Shown here: piece by piece, positions 7,084 through 13,582 of the stretch
How the letters are laid out: each line of letters starts with the position of its first letter
How positions within the stretch are numbered: position 1 is the stretch's first letter
Origin: JAVZIQ01 sp037440545
GTDB taxonomy: Archaea > Thermoproteota > Bathyarchaeia > Bathyarchaeales > Bathycorpusculaceae
Direction of reading: 5' to 3'
Length of the DNA stretch: 21,131 nt
Assembly (NCBI GenBank): GCA_037440545.1
Contig: JBBITX010000021.1
Span: forward strand, 1 to 21,131
Program-made: the position numbers and the translations under genes
Notes under the pieces: generated by a model
What the model saw: the letters and a program-made list of their open reading frames with translations, nothing else
What the model was told of the DNA's origin: nothing
Databases searched by the model: none

Positions 7084-7788
7084 TTAGGGCGTAAAATCAT
7101 GTAATCCATCTTCCTCTATTTTCAAGTGGCATAGGAATGGTCTGTTAACTTCGCCTCTTTTCATTAAAACCACCCTTATCACTTTGGAGTTCTCAGTGGG
7201 TTTCAGGGCGACTATCACGTTGGACCAAAATTTCAATACCCTTGTGGCCACAGGCTCCACTTCCCAAAAAGCTTCATCGAAGACGCTTCTCACTTGACTA
7301 GTGACAATAACTGCGATTTTCTGTGTTTTTGCAAATTGTGCTAACCACGCCATCTGTCTATTCAACTCACGGTTTAGTTCAAAGGCTTTTTCAGGTTTTT
7401 CGGAAATTTCCATTCGGTATAAGCTTGTGAAGGTGTCAAGAATAATTAGGCAAAAACTCTTCGAAATATGACTTATTATTTGATCTATCACTATGGCTTG
7501 CTCTTTAAAGTCCTTAGGCCTTGCGAGAATTATAAGCTCTCTAGCTTTATCAAAGTCTTTAGATGCTATCTGAGCCAACCTTCTCGGGGAAAATGTGCCA
7601 TCACAGTCAACAAAGAGAGTCTTATATCCAAGCCTAGCACAGTTTACAGCGCATTGCATGGCCAAAGTTGTTTTCGCCGTCTCTGCCTCACCGTAGATAA
7701 GGCTTATCTCACCTTGGGAGAAACCGCCCTCCAACACCTCGTCGATCTTGCAGTTTGTAGGGATTTTCAGCAGCAAAGCCACACACAT
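7084..7788 (-). CDS. radB: RadB recombinase paralog, atypical Walker A
   Basis: RadB is an archaeal RecA/RadA paralog thought to regulate or assist strand exchange; it lacks the N-terminal domain of RadA. The core begins with KIPTNCKIDEVLEGGF, then the P-loop GEAETAKTT, where the usual GKT is AKT, and Walker B LIILD. TSQVRSV fits the RecA-fold motif after Walker B. The frame is open from ATG 7827, but the family normally starts a few residues before the IPTGC-type motif, so ATG 7788 (used here), GTG 7782 or TTG 7776 are likelier. A TATA-like TGTTTATAT at 7803-7795 would put transcription start near 7773, favouring the latest of these as a leaderless start. The gene is divergent from the RNase H-like gene. 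Confidence 0.85.
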   Translation of the reverse strand: MCVALLLKIPTNCKIDEVLEGGFSQGEISLIYGEAETAKTTLAMQCAVNCARLGYKTLFVDCDGTFSPRRLAQIASKDFDKARELIILARPKDFKEQAIVIDQIISHISKSFCLIILDTFTSLYRMEISEKPEKAFELNRELNRQMAWLAQFAKTQKIAVIVTSQVRSVFDEAFWEVEPVATRVLKFWSNVIVALKPTENSKVIRVVLMKRGEVNRPFLCHLKIEEDGLHDFTP

Positions 7789-7794
7789 CAATGA

Positions 7795-7803
7795 ATATAA
7801 ACA
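7795..7803 (-). promoter_or_regulatory. TATA-like box of radB
   Basis: The minus strand reads TGTTTATAT. It lies inside the longest possible radB frame, which argues that the true radB start is downstream of ATG 7827. A transcript starting 25-26 bases on would begin close to the TTG at 7776, consistent with leaderless mRNA. Confidence 0.3.
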
Positions 7804-7856
7804 GCGAAAAATAATAATTTGTTGCATGAAAGCCTAAATGGTGATAGATAAACTAA

Positions 7857-8510
7857 ATGAAAGCCAAAATAGCAGTCGCAACAGTTTCAGGTAAAGCCTA
7901 CTACTTACTTGTAAGCGAAATGAAAAAAATGAATCTGCCCTTCCTCAGCCTAACACCATACGAACCTATTCCCTTAGAGATAAAACTGGTGATAACAACT
8001 GAAGAAGAGCGCCGCCTTATAGATCACGAAAACGTCTTAATATATAAAGAGGGAACAGATCCGCAGGCTTTAATAAATCAAGCTTTACAGCATGTTGAAG
8101 GAAAAAGCTCATATGAGAAAATTGTGATTGGAGTGGATCCTGGGGAAGTATTAGGCTTAGCTGTTTTAGCTGATGGAAAAGTTATAAAAACTGAAAATTG
8201 TTTCGGCATCAAAGAAGCGTTAGAAAAGATTCAATACATCATAAAAAGCCTTGAGGGTGTTAAAGCCTCTTCAGTCATAGTGAAGGTTGGAAATGGAATT
8301 CCAACTTATAAGGAAATGCTTCTGAAAGCTTTAGATAAGGCACTGCCCTTGGACATTGTTTTGGAGAGCGTCAGCGAAGCTGGAACAGATAGGTACATAA
8401 GCGGGTCAAAGCATAGAAGGGGTTTAAGGGATATTGTTTCAGCCATAAGAATTGCGCGAAGGAATGGTCAGAGATTCGCTAGAGGGAAAGGCGGTGAATG
8501 TAACCCTTAA
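7857..8510 (+). CDS. RNase H-fold protein of unknown function
   Basis: I do not recognise a named family. The 217-residue protein has an N-terminal region without clear motifs (1-85), then a RuvC/RNase H-type opening strand IVIGVDPGEVLGLAVLADG, with Asp94 in the position of the first catalytic acid. A C-terminal GLRDIVSAIRIARR helix carries Asp192, where RuvC-like proteins keep their last acid. The middle strand, SSVIVKVGNGIPT, lacks the Glu usual in active RuvC folds; Glu170 or Glu174 in LESVSEAG could substitute. It may be an inactive or divergent nuclease, or a binding fold. GGTGAT lies about 11 bases before the ATG. It overlaps the RNA-kinase gene by 17 bases and is divergent from radB, so a role in nucleic-acid processing is an inference from both fold and neighbours. 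Confidence 0.75.
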   Translation: MKAKIAVATVSGKAYYLLVSEMKKMNLPFLSLTPYEPIPLEIKLVITTEEERRLIDHENVLIYKEGTDPQALINQALQHVEGKSSYEKIVIGVDPGEVLGLAVLADGKVIKTENCFGIKEALEKIQYIIKSLEGVKASSVIVKVGNGIPTYKEMLLKALDKALPLDIVLESVSEAGTDRYISGSKHRRGLRDIVSAIRIARRNGQRFARGKGGECNP

Positions 8511-9789
8511 AAGTGGGAAAACCCTTTTAGTCGACGGCCCAGCTTCAGTTACCCTTATTTCAGGCCAAGCCGAGGTTTTCGGTTTTACGCTTAAAAGCGA
8601 AGATAAAGTTGTGGTAAGAGATGGAAAAAGAATGCCGTTTACGGTGGAGGAAACAGCCACTTTCAGCGTCTCTTTAGGCGAAAACGCATGTATTGAAGAG
8701 TTTGAGGGCAAAACAATTCCATCTTCTTGGGATAACGCCTGCGACGAACTACTACGCCTCCATGCGAAACCTGTAATAGCCCTAGTCTTAGGAGCTGCAG
8801 ACTCTGGAAAAACAAGCTTCTGCACCTATCTAGTCAACAAGCTTCTGAAAAAAATGAAGAGAGTAGCTATTTTAGATGGAGATCTAGGACAATCTGATAT
8901 TGGTCCTCCATGCACCATCTCCTACGCCTTTGCATCTAAACCCATAACTGATCTTTTCAACCTCAGGGCTGAAAATGCTTTCTTTGTGGGTGCAACATCT
9001 CCCAGCAAAGCAGCTGAAAAGGCTGTTTTTGGCCTAAAAAGACTTATCGATGAAGTTTTAAATTTCCATCCAGACTTCGTCGTTGTTAACACTGACGGGT
9101 GGGTTGAGGGAGATGATGCATTAAAATATAAAGTTCAATTAGTAAATAAAATTGTTCCTCATACAATTTTATGCATCCAGCAGGCGGAAAAGCTTAAACC
9201 AATTCTATCTAAACTTGAAGAATTTAAAAAACTTTTTATCGATCCTTCCCCAGCCATAAAACAGAGAAGTAGAGAGAAGCGCCGAAGCCTAAGAGAGCTG
9301 GGATATATAAAATACTTGAAAAATGGAAGAGTTCAGTCTATACCGGTTGGCTGGCTTAAAATTGAAGATGAAGAGTTTGTTGGCCTAGGTAAAGGCTTCA
9401 AAAATCCAAAACTGGAAAGTGAAATATACAGTATTCTCGGGACAAAAACCATTCACCTTGCAGAGTTGCAAGATAAAATTTTAATTGTGGTCGACAAAGA
9501 TAAGCGGATAAGCTCAGAGAAGATTATGAAGTTGGAAGAAGTTCTTGGGAAAAAAATCTCTGTCATATGGAAGGGTTTTGAAGAGGGATTTCTCACAGCT
9601 CTCTATAACAATGAAGACCACTTCCTAGGCCTAGGCATCCTGAAAGAAATTGATTATGACAGAAAAATCATGAAAATATACACTCCTGCGAAAGGTGGAA
9701 TATCAACTCTGGTCGTAGGAAAAGTTAAGCTTGACAAAAATTTCAGAGAGATAAGCCCAGTGCTATTAGACGAAACAATGACGCATTAA
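8494..9789 (+). CDS. Polynucleotide 5'-hydroxyl kinase, Clp1/Grc3 type
   Basis: Archaeal Clp1/Grc3 proteins phosphorylate 5'-OH ends of RNA (and DNA) with ATP, and are linked to tRNA and rRNA processing. The 431-residue product has an N-terminal beta domain (GPASVTLISGQAEVFG), a P-loop LGAADSGKTS (about 99-108), and the family's LDGDLGQSDIGPP (127-139). VVVNTDGWVEG is the later core strand and NTP-binding loop. A C-terminal domain of about 150 residues follows. GTG 8494 is preferred because GAGGG lies seven bases upstream and the start matches the family N-terminus; TTG 8452 and ATG 8464 are earlier options with poorer ribosome sites. It overlaps the end of the RNase H-like gene by 17 bases, implying coupled translation. 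Confidence 0.88.
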   Translation: MNVTLKSGKTLLVDGPASVTLISGQAEVFGFTLKSEDKVVVRDGKRMPFTVEETATFSVSLGENACIEEFEGKTIPSSWDNACDELLRLHAKPVIALVLGAADSGKTSFCTYLVNKLLKKMKRVAILDGDLGQSDIGPPCTISYAFASKPITDLFNLRAENAFFVGATSPSKAAEKAVFGLKRLIDEVLNFHPDFVVVNTDGWVEGDDALKYKVQLVNKIVPHTILCIQQAEKLKPILSKLEEFKKLFIDPSPAIKQRSREKRRSLRELGYIKYLKNGRVQSIPVGWLKIEDEEFVGLGKGFKNPKLESEIYSILGTKTIHLAELQDKILIVVDKDKRISSEKIMKLEEVLGKKISVIWKGFEEGFLTALYNNEDHFLGLGILKEIDYDRKIMKIYTPAKGGISTLVVGKVKLDKNFREISPVLLDETMTH

Positions 9790-9797
9790 AATTTGGT

Positions 9798-10454
9798 TCA
9801 GGTCTTACTTGAAGTACATAAATGGTTCAACGGACAAGATAGGCATTTTGGATTTCTCGCCTTGCAGTATTTTCTGCCAAGCAAAATGAGGAGAATGTGA
9901 AGTTTCAGGTAATCTTCAGGCTTATATTTTACTTGAAGAGACCTCCGGACATCTTCATAATTTCCATTAGCAGGCGCTAATCCAAGCCTTTTAGACACGC
10001 GATTTACATGTGTGTCCACAGGTAAAGTTGGTTTTTTAGCGCAGAAGAGTAAAACAACGTCAGCTGTTTTAGGTCCAACTCCTGGAAGCTGCATCAAAGT
10101 TTCCCTAGCTTCCTCCAATGGCAAAGAAAACAAACGTTTCAATTCGCCATCAAATTTTTCAATTATTATCTTTGAAATTTTCTTTAATGTTGCAGCCTTG
10201 GCCCGATAAAGCCCAGCTGTTTTCAGACAGTTCTCAAGGTCGGATGTTTTAGCTTTCAAAAAAGCCTCAGGTGTTATTGGAAACTTTTTTGAAAGGTTTT
10301 CGTAGGCTCTCTCTGCGTTTCTGTCGGTGGTGTTCTGGGAGATTATCGTCATAATTAATGTTTCAAAGGGATTGCGTTCTGCGAAAATCCACCTTGGCAA
10401 ATTAAAATTCGCCTCTAAAATCTTTAAAATTTCTTCTTCCCTTTCATGAACCAT
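9798..10454 (-). CDS. nth: Endonuclease III (DNA glycosylase/AP lyase)
   Basis: Nth removes oxidised pyrimidines and cleaves the abasic site by beta-elimination in base excision repair. The 218-residue protein has the full HhH-GPD fold: ISQNTTDRNA (39-48), the helix-hairpin-helix LPGVGPKTADVV (123-134) with catalytic Lys129, and PVDTHVNRVSKRLG with catalytic Asp147. The C-terminal [4Fe-4S] loop is complete, C-x6-C-x2-C-x5-C at Cys197, 204, 207 and 213. Length is normal. The ATG at 10454 has no clear ribosome site, and a TATA box about 40 bases upstream would give a very short leader. It is convergent with the RNA-kinase gene (eight bases between stops) and divergent from the proteasome-chaperone-like gene. 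Confidence 0.96.
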   Translation of the reverse strand: MVHEREEEILKILEANFNLPRWIFAERNPFETLIMTIISQNTTDRNAERAYENLSKKFPITPEAFLKAKTSDLENCLKTAGLYRAKAATLKKISKIIIEKFDGELKRLFSLPLEEARETLMQLPGVGPKTADVVLLFCAKKPTLPVDTHVNRVSKRLGLAPANGNYEDVRRSLQVKYKPEDYLKLHILLILLGRKYCKARNPKCLSCPLNHLCTSSKT

Positions 10455-10487
10455 CTAATGCTCGCCTATTAAGATAATAAATAGTGA

Positions 10488-10517
10488 ATTTATAAGTGAA
10501 TTCATGAACTTATAAAT
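10488..10517. promoter_or_regulatory. Symmetrical divergent TATA boxes (10-bp inverted repeat)
   Basis: ATTTATAAGT (10488-10497) and ACTTATAAAT (10508-10517) are perfect inverted copies separated by ten bases that contain GAATTC. Each arm reads as a TATA box pointing outward, to nth on the minus strand and to the PAC4-like gene on the plus strand. The plus box is centred about 24 bases before ATG 10536, which predicts almost leaderless mRNA there. The minus box predicts a start near 10466, 12 bases before the nth ATG. The same dyad could also bind a regulator of both genes. Confidence 0.5.
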
Positions 10518-10535
10518 GAGACTGGAGAGCATGCC

Positions 10536-10907
10536 ATGGAGCGCGCTAAAGTTATTAAAGACGAAATAATTGAGCAAGATGTGCATTTTCTTGCAGTGTA
10601 TCTTGAGACGAAAAACTCTTGCTTAATACTTTTAAGCGAAAGAGAAGATAGACTTGGAACACTAGCCGTTGCAGTGCCAAAACCTCCCAGCACGCCTGGT
10701 TTGCCTTCATCCTCAATACTCTTAGGAGACAAAAACGCTATCTCAGCCCGCATGTTCGCTGAGTATTTGGCTTCAAAAATGCGGAAAATTGCCCTTGTTT
10801 CCATATATCTTGAAACTATAAACGAGTTGCAGGCACAGTCAATTTTCAAGAAGCTTATTGAAAGGGTTATTCCCATAAAGCCTGAAGACGAGGGAAGCTT
10901 AACATGA
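10536..10907 (+). CDS. PAC4-like proteasome assembly chaperone
   Basis: The 123-residue protein resembles eukaryotic PAC4 (PSMG4), a chaperone for assembly of the 20S proteasome alpha ring. Shared features are RLGTLAVAV (39-47), the Ser-Ser-x-Leu-Leu-Gly-Asp stretch SSSILLGDKN (58-67), and AEYLASKMRKIALVSIYLE (75-93), which parallels the LAxRLxxKTxKxVxVSxxL region. This by-eye match is good across the core; the N- and C-termini are less clear. Assembly of the archaeal proteasome is the natural role but is not shown here, and no proteasome subunit lies in the window. ATG 10536 follows GGAGA by eight bases. Its stop overlaps the ATG of the UbiD-family gene (ATGA), so the two are translated together. 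Confidence 0.7.
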   Translation: MERAKVIKDEIIEQDVHFLAVYLETKNSCLILLSEREDRLGTLAVAVPKPPSTPGLPSSSILLGDKNAISARMFAEYLASKMRKIALVSIYLETINELQAQSIFKKLIERVIPIKPEDEGSLT

Positions 10908-12247
10908 GCCTTAGATGTTTTTTAGAGGAAATGGAAAATAAAGGCGAAACATTACACATAAAAGATGAGGTTTCCAAGATTTTCGAGATAGCACATATAA
11001 TCAAAAATTTTGAAAGTGATGGACCCATACTCTTCTTCGAAAATATAAAGGAAACAAGAAAAAAAGTAGTTGCTAACGTTTGTGGGAAAAGAAAGAGAGT
11101 GTATTCAGCTTTAGGAGTTGAAAAGGAAGGGTTCTATCAGAGGCTTCTTGAGGCTTGGCGTCACCCTAAAAAGCCAAAGGTTGAAGACGATGGAGCTGTT
11201 AAGGAAGTAGAGGAAAAGCCAAATCTGCTTGATATTCCTGTTCTAAAGCATTTTGAAAAAGATGCAGGCCCCTACATCACATCAGCTGTTATTTATGCCA
11301 AAAGCATCGACGGAAAATTTGAGAATGTTTCAATTCATAGACTCCAAGTTTTAGATAAAAAGCATCTTGCAATTCGTTTAGTTCCTCGCCATCTCTATAA
11401 AATTTGGCAGATGGCAAAGGAAGCTGGAAAAGACTTAGATGTGGCAATTTCCATAGGTGTTCATCCAGCTGTAATGTTGTCGGCTTCCTCGCCCGTCCCA
11501 TTCGGAATAAGCGAGTTTGAAGTGGCAAATACTTTATTAAACAATAATCTCAAGTTGATTAAATGTGAATATGTAGATGCTTATGCCCCAGCTGATGCAG
11601 AACTTGTCTTTGAAGGAAGAATATCTTCATCTAGGGAGGTTGTTGAAGGACCCTTCGTCGACATAACTGGAACTTATGACATTGAGAGAAAACAGCCCGT
11701 GGTGGAAATTGTTCACGTCATGCGCCGAGAAGACTACATATACCAAGCGCTTTTACCATCTAGCTCTGAACATAAACTTCTAATGGGCATGCCCTTCGAA
11801 GCTGCAATATACGATGCTGTTTCAAGGGTTGTGCCCAGAGTTTACGCAGTAAACCTCACTGTAGGGGGCTGCGGATGGTTGCACGCCGTAATTTCCATTG
11901 AAAAACAGATGGACGGCGATGCAAAAAATGCTTTATTGGCTGCGTTTTCAGCTCATCCAAGTTTAAAACATGCAGTGGTAGTAGATTCCGACATCGATGC
12001 ATTTAATATATCTGAAGTTGAATGGGCAATTGCCACAAGGTTCCAAGCTGGCGAAGATTTATTGATAATACAAAATGTCCGAGGCTCAACCCTAGACTCT
12101 TCTGCCGATCAGGAAACTGGGCTCACAACTAAAATGGGTTTAGATGCCACTAAACCGCTTTCAAAGCCAAAAGTAAAATTTGAAAAAGCAAATATCCCTT
12201 TAAGCAAAAAAGTTGACGAGATTAGCCATAAACTGCTCAATAAATAG
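10904..12247 (+). CDS. UbiD-family decarboxylase (prenyl-FMN dependent)
   Basis: UbiD-family enzymes use prenylated FMN to decarboxylate unsaturated acids. The 447-residue protein shows NVSIHRLQVLDKKHLAIRL (141-159) with the catalytic-type Arg146, EGPFVDITGTY (248-258) giving acidic residues Glu248 and Asp253, and VVVDSDIDAFN near 358. Length is typical of the shorter archaeal members. In archaea with the modified mevalonate pathway, a UbiD homologue converts trans-anhydromevalonate 5-phosphate to isopentenyl phosphate; this gene is a reasonable candidate, but other UbiD substrates are possible. No UbiX-like flavin prenyltransferase is in the window. Its ATG overlaps the stop of the PAC4-like gene by four bases. 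Confidence 0.9.
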   Translation: MSLRCFLEEMENKGETLHIKDEVSKIFEIAHIIKNFESDGPILFFENIKETRKKVVANVCGKRKRVYSALGVEKEGFYQRLLEAWRHPKKPKVEDDGAVKEVEEKPNLLDIPVLKHFEKDAGPYITSAVIYAKSIDGKFENVSIHRLQVLDKKHLAIRLVPRHLYKIWQMAKEAGKDLDVAISIGVHPAVMLSASSPVPFGISEFEVANTLLNNNLKLIKCEYVDAYAPADAELVFEGRISSSREVVEGPFVDITGTYDIERKQPVVEIVHVMRREDYIYQALLPSSSEHKLLMGMPFEAAIYDAVSRVVPRVYAVNLTVGGCGWLHAVISIEKQMDGDAKNALLAAFSAHPSLKHAVVVDSDIDAFNISEVEWAIATRFQAGEDLLIIQNVRGSTLDSSADQETGLTTKMGLDATKPLSKPKVKFEKANIPLSKKVDEISHKLLNK

Positions 12248-12400
12248 CACGCATATTCAGTTTGTGCTTTAAAGTTATTTTAGGCTTAGAAACAAAAGAG
12301 AAGTTCATCTTTAACTTATGCATAAACCTTTGAATGTATACATTAGAAGGTGATTTTTCCATCAAATTTGTCCATTCACTTTTTATCTTTCAATTTTATT

Positions 12401-12410
12401 GTTAAATTTA
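12401..12410 (+). promoter_or_regulatory. TATA-like box of the Sua5 gene
   Basis: GTTAAATTTA is centred about 24 bases before ATG 12429. There is no ribosome site between them, so the transcript is probably leaderless. The rest of the gap from 12248 is AT-rich; it contains an orphan AAGGTGAT near 12350 with no usable start codon behind it. Confidence 0.4.
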
Positions 12411-12428
12411 CACGCGGCGTTAAGTCTA

Positions 12429-13487
12429 ATGAAGAAAACTTTGGTGTTAAAAGTTAGTCCACGTCGGCCAGATATGAGAAAAATCCGTCTGGCTGCCCGT
12501 TTTATACAGGAGGGCAGGTTGGTTTCGTTTCCCACAGAAACAGTTTATGGCCTTGGGGCTGATGCACTAAACACTGAAGCAGTTTTAGCCCTTTTTGAAG
12601 CAAAAATGAGACCGCTTGACAACCCTCCCATAGTACATGTTGGAGATTTGGAAGATGTTTATAAGTTGGCTAAAGAGGTTCCAGAAAGAGCTAAAATTCT
12701 GATGAAAAAGTTTTGGCCTGGACCTTTAACACTGATTTTTTATCGTTCCAATATCGTTCCAGAAGTTACCGTAGCCCATCTTGACACTATAGCCATTAGA
12801 ATGCCGAACCACCCTGTAGCCTTAAAGTTGATTAAGGAAAGCGGCTGCCCTATAGCGGCCCCAAGCGCAAATCTCGCTGGTAGACCTAGCCCAACAACAG
12901 CTCAACATGTGTTAGAAGATTTGAATGGAAGGATAGATGTAATTTTAGATGCTGGGCCAACTAGTATAGGGGTTGAATCTACAGTTTTAGATTTAACTGT
13001 TGACCCGCCGCAAATTCTCCGCCCGGGCGGATTAACATATGAGGCTTTAAGTGAAGTTTTAGGGAAGGTAACACTGCATCCAGTTGCCATTGCACAAGAA
13101 GAACTGCCTGTTAATAGGGCGCGTTCTCCAGGGATGAAACATAAACACTACGCACCAAAGGCAGAACTAATAGTTGTTGAAGGCGAACCTTCATTGGTCG
13201 CTGCTAAGATAATGGAGCTTGCGGGTTCTCTTAAAAAAGTTGGGTGTAAAATCGGGGTTTTAGCCGCTTCTGAATCGGTGGGTGTTTATAAGGCAGATGT
13301 TGTGAAATGTTTTGGCAGCAGAGACAATTTAGCTGTTGTTGCCAATAACCTGTTTAGGCTTCTTCGGGAGTTCGACCTTGAGGGTGTTGACGTTATAATC
13401 TCTGAGGGAGTGCCTGCGAGAGGTCTGGGTTTGGCTGTTATGAATAGACTTAGAAAGGCTTCTGGGTACAATATCGTTAGGGTTTAA
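12429..13487 (+). CDS. sua5: Threonylcarbamoyl-AMP synthase Sua5
   Basis: Sua5 makes threonylcarbamoyl-AMP from Thr, bicarbonate and ATP, the first step of tRNA t6A37 synthesis; KEOPS then transfers the group to tRNA. The 352-residue product has the YrdC domain with SFPTETVYGLGADAL, KMRPLDNPPIVHV, KFWPGPLTLIF, IAIRMPNHP, APSANLAGRPSPT and GVESTVLDL. The Sua5-specific linker RSPGMKHKHYAPKAEL comes next, and then the Rossmann-like C-terminal Sua5 domain. ATG 12429 is chosen over the in-frame TTG 12399 because that TTG lies partly inside the TATA box and the ATG sits at the predicted transcription start. Cgi121 of KEOPS is encoded 2.5 kb downstream on the same strand. Confidence 0.95.
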   Translation: MKKTLVLKVSPRRPDMRKIRLAARFIQEGRLVSFPTETVYGLGADALNTEAVLALFEAKMRPLDNPPIVHVGDLEDVYKLAKEVPERAKILMKKFWPGPLTLIFYRSNIVPEVTVAHLDTIAIRMPNHPVALKLIKESGCPIAAPSANLAGRPSPTTAQHVLEDLNGRIDVILDAGPTSIGVESTVLDLTVDPPQILRPGGLTYEALSEVLGKVTLHPVAIAQEELPVNRARSPGMKHKHYAPKAELIVVEGEPSLVAAKIMELAGSLKKVGCKIGVLAASESVGVYKADVVKCFGSRDNLAVVANNLFRLLREFDLEGVDVIISEGVPARGLGLAVMNRLRKASGYNIVRV

Positions 13488-13504
13488 ACATTGCCTTGAG
13501 AAAA

Positions 13505-13514
13505 GTTTATATAG
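13505..13514 (+). promoter_or_regulatory. Strong TATA box of the thermosome gene
   Basis: GTTTATATAG, preceded by the purine-rich GAGAAAA as a possible BRE, is the best-matching archaeal TATA box in the window. Transcription would start near 13536, leaving a leader of about 47 bases that ends in the ribosome site GGGGGTGAT (13569-13577). This fits a highly expressed chaperonin. Confidence 0.6.
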
Positions 13515-13582
13515 AAGTGATTTTTCGTTGTTTTACGTCTCTCTTAAACTAGTTAAGTGTAAAATGTAGGGGGTGATGGTGA

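Noticed and set aside
8439..8825. 128-codon minus-strand frame over the start of the RNA kinase gene
   Set aside because: It is antisense to two coupled genes with clear motifs; there is no ribosome site or family match.
12340..12400. Small gene behind the AAGGTGAT ribosome-like site near 12350
   Set aside because: No ATG, GTG or TTG lies at a usable distance with a frame longer than about 15 codons.
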